Shown in pieces: positions 1 to 9,195 of a stretch of DNA of 9,981 bases; within the stretch, counting starts at the first letter, position 1; the number at the start of each line of letters is the position of its first letter. Below the pieces are notes generated by a model. The model saw nothing but the letters and a program-made list of their open reading frames with translations. It ran no database searches and was not told the origin of the DNA. The position numbers and the translations under genes were made by a program. The stretch comes from a bacterium (lineage in GTDB: Bacteria > Patescibacteriota > Doudnabacteria > UBA920): NCBI GenBank assembly GCA_021789715.1, contig JAJYJE010000020.1, positions 1-9,981 on the forward strand. Reading direction: 5' to 3'.

Positions 1-2
1 GG

Positions 3-401
3 AATGACAATGCTGACTTTGATCTTTATATTAAATTACACAGGGAGTCTTACCTGGAGGCTGCCATATCGGCTATGTCAGAGTCGCTGCGGATCAATCC
101 GGCGTATCCGGGCCGTTATGGCGAGCTGGGCTTTTATTACTACCTTAAGGGAGATTACGCGCGGGCTTTAGAGAATTCGGAGCGCGATCTTGCACTGGAT
201 CCTACCCAATTATCTCCCCTCCTTATAGAGGCAAAAATATACCAGCAGCGGCATGACCGGCAGAGTTTGATGCGGGTGCTGGCTCAGGCGGTCAAGTACC
301 ATCCCGACAACCAACAGGTGGAATTCCTGTGGCTTATCGCCCAGCGTGATCCCAATCCGGACAATATTCCCCTTAACATAATTTATTCCAATCCTTCATG
401 A
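3..401 (+). CDS. TPR-repeat protein, C-terminal end (5' truncated by window)
   Basis: The frame is open from the first bases of the window, so the gene starts upstream; an internal Met codon at 75 is not needed as a start. The visible 132 residues are helical tetratricopeptide repeats. One repeat ends at about residues 17-36 (YLEAAISAMSESLRINPAYP), a clear 34-residue repeat covers about 37-70 (G..GELGFYYYLKGDYARALE...LALDP), and a weaker one covers about 71-103, followed by a short Pro/Asn-rich tail. TPRs are protein-binding scaffolds; the partner is not visible. The stop codon overlaps the start of the prepilin peptidase gene (ATGA), so the two are probably co-translated. The fragment could be a free TPR protein or the C-terminal TPR tail of a larger membrane protein, for example an O-antigen ligase-like protein; the window cannot decide. 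Fold is confident, function unknown. Confidence 0.8.
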   Translation, partial: NDNADFDLYIKLHRESYLEAAISAMSESLRINPAYPGRYGELGFYYYLKGDYARALENSERDLALDPTQLSPLLIEAKIYQQRHDRQSLMRVLAQAVKYHPDNQQVEFLWLIAQRDPNPDNIPLNIIYSNPS

Positions 402-1204
402 GAGATATTGTTGCCCTTTTTGCTTTTATTTTTGGTTCTGCCATCGGCAGCTTCCTTAACGTGATTATTTTGCGTTTGCCGCGCGGGGAGGCAGTCACCG
501 GCCGTTCCCATTGCCCGCACTGCGGTAAAGATTTGCGGCCTTCGGATTTGGTCCCGCTTGCCAGCTACCTGGTACTGCGCGGCCGTTGCCGATTCTGCGG
601 GGCATCGATCTCGTCCCGCTATTTTATAATCGAAACCCTAACCGGCCTGCTGTTTATGGTAGTTACGCTATGGTTTTTTCCGGGCAATCCAGCGGAAGCT
701 GTGGTATTGGGCAAGGCCTTGTTGTTTGCCGCTGTTTTGGTAGTGGTATTTATAGTCGATTTTGAGCATTATATTATTTTGGATAGCGTGTTGTTGACGG
801 GGGGCGTTGGGGTCCTGATTGCTAACGTTGCCCTCCTGGTATTGTCCCGCGGTCCGGTTTTAAGTTGGGAAAATCCGATCTTTGCCGCCATAGCCGGAGG
901 GTTGGTTTGCGCTTTGCCGTTCTTTTTGATCTGGAAAGTGTCCCGGGGGAGATGGATGGGTTTTGGCGATGTTAAGCTTGCCATGTTTTTAGGATGGGCT
1001 CTGGGATGGCAAGTGGGACTGACAGCTCTGCTGCTAGCTGTTTTTCTGGGAGGCATTGCCGGCTTAATACTGTTAGCGTTTACGGCTAAAACTTTGAAAA
1101 GCCGCGTCCCTTTTGGCACATTTTTGAGCATAGGAGCTCTCGGGGCGTTGTTTTTTGGGCAACAGCTTCTGACCTGGTATTTAAGCCTGATTGGCCTTAG
1201 GTAA
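398..1204 (+). CDS. pilD: Prepilin peptidase / N-methyltransferase (type IV leader peptidase)
   Basis: This is an inner-membrane aspartyl protease (family A24) that cuts prepilin leaders after Gly and usually methylates the new N-terminus. The 268 residues match the usual family length. The N-terminal methyltransferase part has GSFLNVIILRLPRG (residues 17-30) and a tetra-Cys zinc site, Cys39/Cys42 (CPHC) and Cys64/Cys67 (CRFC). The two catalytic aspartates are Asp121 in IVDFEHYIILD and Asp191 in the GFGDVKLA motif. VPFGTFLSIGA (237-247) is the typical final conserved stretch. Several hydrophobic helices fill the rest. The start ATG overlaps the upstream stop (ATGA) and has no obvious ribosome site, consistent with translational coupling. 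Four prepilin genes follow and are its likely substrates. All key residues are present, so the enzyme should be active. Homologues are called PilD, GspO or ComC; the context does not fix which system it serves. Confidence 0.96.
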   Translation: MRDIVALFAFIFGSAIGSFLNVIILRLPRGEAVTGRSHCPHCGKDLRPSDLVPLASYLVLRGRCRFCGASISSRYFIIETLTGLLFMVVTLWFFPGNPAEAVVLGKALLFAAVLVVVFIVDFEHYIILDSVLLTGGVGVLIANVALLVLSRGPVLSWENPIFAAIAGGLVCALPFFLIWKVSRGRWMGFGDVKLAMFLGWALGWQVGLTALLLAVFLGGIAGLILLAFTAKTLKSRVPFGTFLSIGALGALFFGQQLLTWYLSLIGLR

Positions 1205-1205
1205 T

Positions 1206-1237
1206 CCGCAGTAATAAAGGCAAAAAAACGACTGCGG
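1206..1237. repeat. Inverted repeat just after the pilD stop codon
   Basis: A perfect 7-bp inverted repeat, CCGCAGT (1206-1212) and ACTGCGG (1231-1237), flanks an A-rich 18-base loop directly downstream of the peptidase stop. No T-tract follows it, so it is not a convincing intrinsic terminator. It could attenuate read-through or protect the 3' end of the mRNA before the separate pilin promoter. Confidence 0.35.
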
Positions 1238-1277
1238 CGGCAAAGGAGCGCGATATTAGGGGGAGTTAGCCAGTTTG

Positions 1278-1286
1278 TGGTATAAT
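1278..1286 (+). promoter_or_regulatory. Extended -10 promoter for the minor pilin genes
   Basis: TGG followed by TATAAT (1281-1286) is a perfect extended -10 hexamer in the only sizeable gap of the pilus region. No good -35 hexamer lies at the right distance (the best TT-rich match is near 1256), which extended -10 promoters tolerate. Transcription would start near 1293, giving a 5' leader of about 50 bases before the ATG at 1343. It would drive the four pilin genes independently of the peptidase. Confidence 0.55.
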
Positions 1287-1342
1287 ATAGAAACAAGTTT
1301 ACCTTTGAAATCCACAAAAAATTTGCCAGCCAACTTTTTATA

Positions 1343-2179
1343 ATGAGTAATTCAAGCGCCACAACTGGCCGTGATCGCGATGGGCTTGCCCATTCATCAA
1401 TTTTTTGCCGTAGTTCGGGCCGCGCCGGCGAGGCTGCCCGGTGCAAATGGTTTTTTTGCGGTGATTCCGATAATCCGTTAACGAGAGGTTTTACCCTGAT
1501 AGAGCTATTGGTAGTTTTGGGGATTATGGCAATTATGGCGTCATTGTTCCTTGCTAATTTCGCGGGCACTCGGGATGACCGCAATTTGCTTTTGGCGCAA
1601 AGCCAGTTGGTAACTAACATCCGCAGTGCCCAAAGTTACACATTATCGGCGCGCCAGATAGCCACTAATCAGAACGGGCAATTTTTTGTTTTGAAGTTTG
1701 ATAATTTATCGCCTTTCCAGTACAGCCTCGGCGCTTTATACAATATTACCGCAACGCCCACTCTGGTATCCAATTTTGAAACATACCAATTGCCGCCTGG
1801 GGTGCGGCTGTCAGCCAGCAATCCGGTTACCATTTATCGCCCTACCGGCATAACTCCTCCGACCACCACTCCCAGCTGCGCGCTCCTTGGTTTTAAGGCG
1901 CCGTATGCCAAAATTTATATGAACGGCGATTTTTCCGGAGATGTAACCGGAGATGCCAATGGCAGCTGTCACTTTACCAGCCCCAGCCTTGCCACGGACG
2001 ATTATGGCCATATATTGCAGTATGTTACCAACGTGGCAAATTATCCGGTAACCACGGATTCTTCCATGGTTATTACGCTGACCAACGCGGATGGCACCAA
2101 ATTCAGGAAGGTGATGGTCCGCGGCGTGACCGGCGTTGTTTGTCCTACCCAGGACAACAGCACATGCAGCAGTAATTAA
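1343..2179 (+). CDS. Type IV prepilin-like minor pilin, GspH/FimU-like, with a 49-residue leader
   Basis: The class III signal is unmistakable: TRG|FTLIELLVVLGIMAIM, with cleavage after Gly49, Phe50 at +1 and Glu54 at +5, followed by the hydrophobic N-terminal helix (about 50-73). The mature protein (about 229 residues) has a polar globular domain with four Cys (179, 209, 267, 275), the last two near the C-terminus as in many disulfide-looped pilins. Position as the first of four pilin genes and the GFTLIELLVVLGI consensus suggest a GspH/FimU-type minor subunit; that subtype is inference from order. The start is odd. ATG 1343 is the only ATG/GTG/TTG in frame between the upstream region and the cleavage site, it has no Shine-Dalgarno, and it makes a leader far longer than the usual 5-25 residues, with three Cys and several palindromes in its DNA. 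A non-standard start nearer the cleavage site is possible. Confidence 0.9.
   Translation: MSNSSATTGRDRDGLAHSSIFCRSSGRAGEAARCKWFFCGDSDNPLTRGFTLIELLVVLGIMAIMASLFLANFAGTRDDRNLLLAQSQLVTNIRSAQSYTLSARQIATNQNGQFFVLKFDNLSPFQYSLGALYNITATPTLVSNFETYQLPPGVRLSASNPVTIYRPTGITPPTTTPSCALLGFKAPYAKIYMNGDFSGDVTGDANGSCHFTSPSLATDDYGHILQYVTNVANYPVTTDSSMVITLTNADGTKFRKVMVRGVTGVVCPTQDNSTCSSN
1374..1440. repeat. Cluster of palindromes inside the prepilin leader codons
   Basis: Three inverted repeats occur within 67 bases of the leader region: ATCGCGAT (1374-1381), ATGGGC-TT-GCCCAT (1380-1393) and CGGGC...GCCCG (1416-1420 with 1436-1440, 15-base loop containing CGCCGGCG). Each alone could be chance, but together, in a leader that is about 30 residues too long, they suggest an inserted palindromic unit. 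Confidence 0.35.
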
Positions 2180-2237
2180 CCCAGATTCAATTTAACAAAT
2201 AAGCAAACTAAACAATATAACAGCAGGACAATTTAAG

Positions 2238-3071
2238 TTGAGAACTTATTTAACCTCGATATTGAACCTAATGCCATCCCGAATCCAATCAAGTTCCAAA
2301 TGCAGTGGCCAAACGCTTATTGAGACGCTGGTGGCGGTGTTTATGCTGGTTATGGGGATTTCCGCTGCCGTCGGGCTGGCTATTTATGCATTGAATACTT
2401 CCACTAATATAAGCAAGCAAATTATTGCCACCGGGTTGGCACGCGAAGGCATCGAGGCGGTTAAAGAGATGCGCGATACCAATTGGCTGCAGCAGGGCAG
2501 CGCTAACATCAACTCCAACTGCTACGATTACTCGACCGGGCAGTCCAACGCTTTCTGTTATCTTAATTGGCTGACTCAGACTTTTTGCCTTTACCCAAAA
2601 AACAACCAGGGTAACGGGCAAGGTAGTTGTAATTCCAACACCGCCTCTTCGACCTATTATTTGACTTTCGATCCTTCCTTGACTAATAATCCGACCTTCT
2701 GGTATATGAACGTGCAGAACGGCAACGGCAACGGCAATAATACATCCAATTATGGGTTGGTGTTTGACCCTACTGACGCTCAAGGCGATGGTTTTTATTA
2801 TAGCGTTCCCGGCAATAACGGCAACCAGGGGGTACCCTGTGCCAATGGCGTGAGTCTGAACGGCAACGGCATTTCCGATTTTTGTCGGAAGATCACCATT
2901 ACCCAATTGGCGGACCCTCCTTACAATCAAAACGAAGGGCCGTTGCTTTACGTTCAATCCCAGGTCTGGTGGGTAGATAAGAAATGTCCGCGAGTGCCGG
3001 ATTACGCCCAGGCTAACCCCTCCTGCCAGGTGGAAATGGATATGTATTTGACTAATTGGAAGAATTATTGA
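2238..3071 (+). CDS. Type IV prepilin-like minor pilin, GspI/PilV-like
   Basis: The class III signal reads CSG|QTLIETLVAVFMLVMG: Gly24 at -1, Gln25 at +1 and Glu29 at +5, then a hydrophobic helix to about residue 52. The segment LAREGIEAVKEMRDTNW (68-84) continues the amphipathic helix. The 277-residue precursor has a large polar domain rich in Asn and Gly (for example NGNGNGNN at 161-168) and eight Cys in the mature part. The start is probably the TTG at 2238, because AGGA at 2225-2228 lies nine bases before it; an ATG at 2271 (residue 12) would give a shorter 13-residue leader but lacks a clear ribosome site. It lies second of four pilins and its stop is one base from the next ATG, so it is cotranscribed. 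Assignment as GspI/PilV-type rests on gene order and the LIETLVA signal; pilin identity is secure, subtype is inference. Confidence 0.9.
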   Translation: MRTYLTSILNLMPSRIQSSSKCSGQTLIETLVAVFMLVMGISAAVGLAIYALNTSTNISKQIIATGLAREGIEAVKEMRDTNWLQQGSANINSNCYDYSTGQSNAFCYLNWLTQTFCLYPKNNQGNGQGSCNSNTASSTYYLTFDPSLTNNPTFWYMNVQNGNGNGNNTSNYGLVFDPTDAQGDGFYYSVPGNNGNQGVPCANGVSLNGNGISDFCRKITITQLADPPYNQNEGPLLYVQSQVWWVDKKCPRVPDYAQANPSCQVEMDMYLTNWKNY

Positions 3072-3072
3072 C

Positions 3073-3846
3073 ATGAAGCAGAAAAATCCAAATTTTCCGC
3101 CAAGGGCGGATCTGCCTCCGGCAGACAACTTGCAAAAAGGCTTTACTCTTATGGAGATACTGGTCGCCACCGCCGTGTTTGCCCTGGTGGTTTCCGGCAT
3201 GATGGTGCTGTTTAATTATACCCTTAAGATTAATCGCCGTACCGAAGCGCTGCGCCAGGATACCCAGGCCATGCGGAATTTGATTGAGTTTATTGCCAAA
3301 GAGGTTCGCGACGGGCAGATTTATTACGGCATAACGAGCGGCGGGAGTACTATCGCTCCGGTAGGCCCCTGCAATACCCCTACGGGAGGGCAAGGCTCGA
3401 ATACTTACGGGATTAAAGATAACAATTTTGCGGTCCGGACGCCGGAAGGGGATTTGGAATGCTTTTATCTCGCTTACGGTCCGGGCAATACGGCTGGTAA
3501 AGCGGTGGGGTCGTATGTGGGTAGCGGCACTTATGCCTCCTCTACCAGTAACCCCAATCCGATAATGGCTCTAGTAAAAATCAGCGGCGGCCAAACATTG
3601 CCGACCGAAAATCTGACGCCGCAAAATGTTAGCCTGCAGCGTTTAGAGGTTTTTGTCCGCCCGACCTGCGATCCATACGTACCTGTGCCGCCCGGCTGCT
3701 CTTCATACGGGAACCACGACCCCAAGATTCAACCGTTCGTAACGATTTTGGGCCAATTTTTGGTCACGTTACCCACGGGTGAACAAACAACCATCTATTA
3801 CCAAACTTCCGTTTCCACTAACCAGTATGACATTCCAAGCAGCTAA
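3073..3846 (+). CDS. Type IV prepilin-like minor pilin, GspJ/PilW-like
   Basis: Signal QKG|FTLMEILVATAVFALVV: Gly23 at -1, Phe24 at +1, Glu28 at +5, helix to about residue 50. The following stretch (54-81, with RRTEALRQDTQAMRNL and KEVRDGQ) and the C-terminal PFVTILGQFLVTL...YYQTSVSTNQYD strands fit the GspJ/PilW family, whose members share a predicted helix after the transmembrane part and an Arg/Glu-rich patch. Length (257) is usual. Mature Cys are 100, 130, 199 and 209. The ATG is one base after the previous stop, with GGAAG ten bases upstream. Residues 8-18 of the leader (FPPRADLPPAD) are encoded by two abutting DNA hairpins, described separately. It likely assembles with the neighbouring minor pilins at the fibre tip after cleavage by the peptidase at 398-1204. 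Confidence 0.92.
   Translation: MKQKNPNFPPRADLPPADNLQKGFTLMEILVATAVFALVVSGMMVLFNYTLKINRRTEALRQDTQAMRNLIEFIAKEVRDGQIYYGITSGGSTIAPVGPCNTPTGGQGSNTYGIKDNNFAVRTPEGDLECFYLAYGPGNTAGKAVGSYVGSGTYASSTSNPNPIMALVKISGGQTLPTENLTPQNVSLQRLEVFVRPTCDPYVPVPPGCSSYGNHDPKIQPFVTILGQFLVTLPTGEQTTIYYQTSVSTNQYDIPSS
3096..3125. repeat. Two abutting 15-bp hairpins in prepilin leader codons
   Basis: TCCGCC-AAG-GGCGGA (3096-3110) is followed without a gap by TCTGCC-TCC-GGCAGA (3111-3125). Each unit is a perfect 6-bp stem with a 3-base loop, and the two units resemble each other in sequence. Together they are exactly 30 bases, in frame, and encode leader residues 8-18. Such compact GC-rich double hairpins look like a small repetitive element and not ordinary codons, although I see no second full copy in this window. 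Confidence 0.7.
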
Positions 3847-3847
3847 T

Positions 3848-4762
3848 ATGCCAAGGAATTTAAAGCTCACACCTTCATTCGCATCCCAGGCTGGCGTTAC
3901 CATGCTCCTTGCCATTTTGGTCCTGTCATCTTTATTGGCGGTGAGCATTAGCGTGGCGACGATTATGTTTGTGGAGGTTCGCAGTTCGGGCGACTTGCTT
4001 CATTCGGAAACTTCTTATTATGGCGCTGACGGCGCGGTGGAAGAAGGAATTTATAAAATAAAGCGCCAGGTGGCCACTTCCACATGCTCCTCCGCATTGC
4101 CGAACTGTTATTCTTCGTCAATCGGCAGCGTAAACCTCAGCAGTATCCCCCCCGTTGAGAACGCGCTGACCGACCCCGTTTTTCAGGCTTCCATTTCGCC
4201 CGGAGGAAGTTTTACCAATAATGCCACGTATTATTCGTTTTACGACCCGGCCTGCCCCAGTCCTAATCCGGCGAGTACCAACTCCCAATGTCAGCTTGGA
4301 GGCAGCGGCTACAGCCGTGTCAAGGTAACATATTTAAGTGCCGGCAGTTCCGACAGTGTATTTGTATACGTGTGCCAATTTGATCCTACCTACAGCGTTA
4401 ACGAAACTGGACAGCTTCTGTCCCATCAGTACGATTCAGTGCCCTGCTCCAACCCAAGCAATTCGGAGCCGTATTGGGTTTTTTCTCCGTATAGCGGGTT
4501 TCCGTTAAATAGTACCCAAAATGTCTATGATTCTTCCGTTAACGGGCTGCCTTTCGATTCCACTAAGCAGCAGGAGTTAATTATTTACGACCCAAATACC
4601 GGCACAAATCCTCCTTATATTCAGGTGCAAGCTTATGATCAATATGGCAATCCCAAAGGTGTTCCGTATTTTGAAGAAACAGCCGTGGATGTGAATGCCC
4701 AAGATGCCGGCGTCAACCGTAAGGTTCGGGCCGTCGTGCCTAATGCTTCGGTAGGAAGATAA
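3848..4762 (+). CDS. PilX/GspK-like minor pilin without the +5 Glu
   Basis: An ATG one base after the preceding stop gives 304 residues; an in-frame ATG at 3779 would overlap the previous gene by 68 bases and make a long leader, so I prefer 3848 (an ATG at 3827 is a third option). After 16 leader residues comes SQAG|VTMLLAILVLSSLLAVSIS, a prepilin-like cleavage site and hydrophobic helix, but position +5 is Leu, not Glu. GspK and some PilX-like tip pilins share this lack. The next part, ETSYYGADGAVEEGIYKI, is a helix continuing from the membrane segment, as in PilX-family proteins. The rest is a Ser/Pro/Tyr-rich extracellular domain with six Cys. It is last of four pilin genes and is followed by a terminator. 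The pilin-like class is well supported; the tip role is inferred from GspK. Confidence 0.82.
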   Translation: MPRNLKLTPSFASQAGVTMLLAILVLSSLLAVSISVATIMFVEVRSSGDLLHSETSYYGADGAVEEGIYKIKRQVATSTCSSALPNCYSSSIGSVNLSSIPPVENALTDPVFQASISPGGSFTNNATYYSFYDPACPSPNPASTNSQCQLGGSGYSRVKVTYLSAGSSDSVFVYVCQFDPTYSVNETGQLLSHQYDSVPCSNPSNSEPYWVFSPYSGFPLNSTQNVYDSSVNGLPFDSTKQQELIIYDPNTGTNPPYIQVQAYDQYGNPKGVPYFEETAVDVNAQDAGVNRKVRAVVPNASVGR

Positions 4763-4782
4763 TCGCACTAAGTTTTTAATAA

Positions 4783-4811
4783 AAAAACCGCTCCTTAAAC
4801 GAGCGGTTTTT
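4783..4811. terminator. Bidirectional intrinsic terminator between convergent genes
   Basis: A perfect 11-bp stem, AAAAACCGCTC (4783-4793) with GAGCGGTTTTT (4801-4811), encloses a 7-base loop. On the + strand the GC-rich core is followed by TTTTT, ending the pilin transcript. On the - strand it is followed by seven T, ending the LysM gene, whose stop lies 13 bases away. It separates the two convergent units. Confidence 0.93.
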
Positions 4812-4823
4812 GAAAGTTTTATG

Positions 4824-5213
4824 CTACTGGGGAATCTGCAAAATCTGCCCCGGTTTTAAAGAAAAAGGACTTTTAAGGTTGTTGAGCGTGGCTATAGTTG
4901 TCCATGTAACGTTAAATTTTTGGCTGATGTTGAACAAGGTGTCGCCTTTGCCGACCCGGTATGGAATTATAGCGGGCGTTGGATTTGGGGCGGACGGCGC
5001 TTTGATGTCGGTAGCGCCAAGTACCTGGGGGGTAATTTGCGGGCCGGCAGTGGCTCCGCCTCGGTAAACTAAGCGTATCGCATTAGCGGCAAGAATGACT
5101 GCTAAACCCAAGGAGAATATTGCGCCGTACTTTAAAATTTTATTGGAACGCCCGCGGCCGACTCCGAGTTTGAGGTTGGGGGAAAGTTCAAACTTTTTTC
5201 GTTGAATAGGCAT
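4824..5213 (-). CDS. Membrane-anchored LysM-domain protein
   Basis: The 129-residue protein has a basic cytoplasmic N-terminus (1-26), one transmembrane helix (about 27-47, ILKYGAIFSLGLAVILAANAI), a Pro/Ala-rich extracytoplasmic linker (about 52-82) and one LysM domain at the C-terminus (83-128: YRVGKGDTLFNISQKFNV, then LNNLKSPFSLKPGQILQIP). LysM binds N-acetylglucosamine-containing glycans, mostly peptidoglycan, so the protein probably tethers the membrane to the cell wall. There is no catalytic domain such as a peptidase or amidase, so it is either a structural tether or the adaptor of another enzyme. The start at 5213 has no clear Shine-Dalgarno. It is transcribed alone, convergent with the pilin genes and divergent from ligA, with its own promoter. 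LysM call is secure; biological role is inferred. Confidence 0.9.
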   Translation of the reverse strand: MPIQRKKFELSPNLKLGVGRGRSNKILKYGAIFSLGLAVILAANAIRLVYRGGATAGPQITPQVLGATDIKAPSAPNPTPAIIPYRVGKGDTLFNISQKFNVTWTTIATLNNLKSPFSLKPGQILQIPQ

Positions 5214-5281
5214 GGATTGGCGGAAGTTTTGTCTAAAGGTTGGTTTGGGTTTCCGGTGGAATCGTCCTGTTTGTTACTTGT

Positions 5282-5310
5282 ATTTTACAATAGTTCTGGG
5301 GAGAATTCAA
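5282..5310 (-). promoter_or_regulatory. Sigma70-type promoter for the LysM gene
   Basis: Read on the minus strand, TTGAAT (complement of 5305-5310) and TAAAAT (complement of 5282-5287) are separated by exactly 17 bases, a near-consensus -35/-10 pair. The predicted transcript would begin near 5275 and carry an untranslated leader of about 60 bases before the start codon at 5213. Confidence 0.6.
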
Positions 5311-5379
5311 TTGGGGATAACTGAATTATCTGCTTAGAAGTTAAAGTTTGCCAAAGTATTAAACCGGTTTTTGGTATTT

Positions 5380-8123
<2,744 letters not shown>

Positions 8124-8127
<4 letters not shown>

Positions 8128-9188
8128 AAAAAATTCTTATTTTATTTTTTGTACTTTGCTTGCTCGGCTCCGGCTGCGGTAAAAAAAGCGCGGGAGAGGC
8201 TCCGTCCTTGCCATCTTCCCCCAGTTCCACTTTTGGCATAATTTGGAAAGAGCTACCTGGAAACCCGTCCATTTCGCCCGGCGATTGTCCGTCGTGGCGG
8301 TGCGGAGGAGTATCCGACCCGACCTTACTGCTGGGTAGCCAAGGAAAGGTTGATGTTTGGCTGACCACCATCGGAATACAAAAAAACGGCAGCGGGTTTG
8401 CTTCCAATGGTCCGTATATCGCAAAAGCCTCCGGGCGGATAACCCCGGCAAACCAGTTTCATTTTTCTCAAGAGAACCCGGTTGTGCCGGTTGCTCCGGA
8501 GGGGAGTTGGGACCGCTATGTGGAAACCCCCACAGTCAGAAAAATCGGAGAAACGCTAATTATGTGGTATTTGGGTTATGCCGAGCCCGGATTTGTTGCG
8601 CCGGCTTTGGGACAAATGGCTGCCGCCAACGCTGACGGTACGGCGTGGGTCAGGTCCCCGCAGCCTATTTATCGCCCATCTTCTTCGTCCTGGGACAATA
8701 AATTAGTCACCGGACCGAGCGTGGTGCAGGGTCCGGACAAAGTGTGGCGGTTGTATTACAGCGGCATTGGGACCAAAAACGGGGTGGGGTTGCTGACCTC
8801 CCAGGACGGCCTTGCTTGGGCGCCGTATTCCGGCAATCCGGTATTTGAAAACGAGCCCGGGGGCTGGGATGACCAAATTTTAGAGCAGGCCGTGGTTTAC
8901 GCCAGGGGAATGTACTGGATGTGGTATTCGGGATGGCGCGGGGATCTAAAACCTGACACCGCAGTCTCCATCGGCTTGGCCACGTCTCCTGACGGAATCC
9001 ATTGGGCACGTTATCCCTCTAATCCTGTAATCCAGCCCGGCGCCGCGGGCTCATGGGATGATTTGCGGGTACTGGCTCCGGACGTAGCCGTTGAACCGGA
9101 CGGGTCGCTGCTTATGGCCGCTTATGGCCAATCCCGCAAGGATATCGGCAAGGCCGCCGGTTACATCGGATTTTGGCAATCAAAATAG
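8124..9188 (+). CDS. Secreted lipoprotein with GH43/GH32-like five-bladed beta-propeller
   Basis: The N-terminus is a lipoprotein signal: basic MKK, hydrophobic ILILFFVLCLLG, then LGSGC with Cys18 as the lipidated residue (Gly, not Leu, at -3, a loose lipobox). The mature part repeats a pattern of blades: S-x-DG-x-x-W followed by NPV and a GSWD-type turn. GSWD/SSWD/GGWDD/GSWDD occur at 127-130, 188-191, 246-250 and 309-313, each followed by P-x-V and a W/Y-rich strand such as LIMWYLGY, WRLYYSGI and WMWYSGW. The early GVSDPTLL (62-69) with Asp65 resembles the blade-1 catalytic Asp of GH43/GH32 enzymes, and Glu254 (ILEQAVV) or Glu134 could be the acid. This suggests a glycan-acting or glycan-binding protein on the cell surface. 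The fold is well supported; catalytic activity and substrate are unknown. Cys55 and Cys60 may form a disulfide. Start overlaps the previous stop (ATGA). Confidence 0.85.
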
Positions 9189-9195
9189 CCGAACT

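Noticed and set aside
1339..1344. Second TATAAT directly over the ATG at 1343
   Set aside because: No -35 at usable distance, and transcripts from it would lack the only standard start codon of the pilin.
769..1620. Long minus-strand open frame (283 codons) opposite pilD and the first pilin
   Set aside because: It is antisense to two genes with unmistakable family motifs, spans their junction and promoter, and its protein shows no domain.
2192..2221. Possible internal promoter TTAACA-18-TATAAC before the second pilin gene
   Set aside because: A fair match, but the region is AT-rich, the start site would fall on the AGGA ribosome site of TTG 2238, and the pilin genes fit a single transcript. 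Not supported enough to list.
2289..3200. Minus-strand open frame (303 codons) opposite the second and third pilins
   Set aside because: It mirrors the codon bias of the real pilin genes, shows no recognisable domain and no promoter or ribosome site.
3779..3847. Upstream ATG start for the fourth pilin gene
   Set aside because: It would overlap the third pilin by 68 bases and give a 39-residue leader; ATG 3848, one base after the stop, copies the spacing of the previous junction.
4810..5067. Plus-strand open frame opposite the LysM gene
   Set aside because: The minus strand carries a clear TM-linker-LysM protein with promoter and terminator; this frame begins in the terminator and has no family resemblance.
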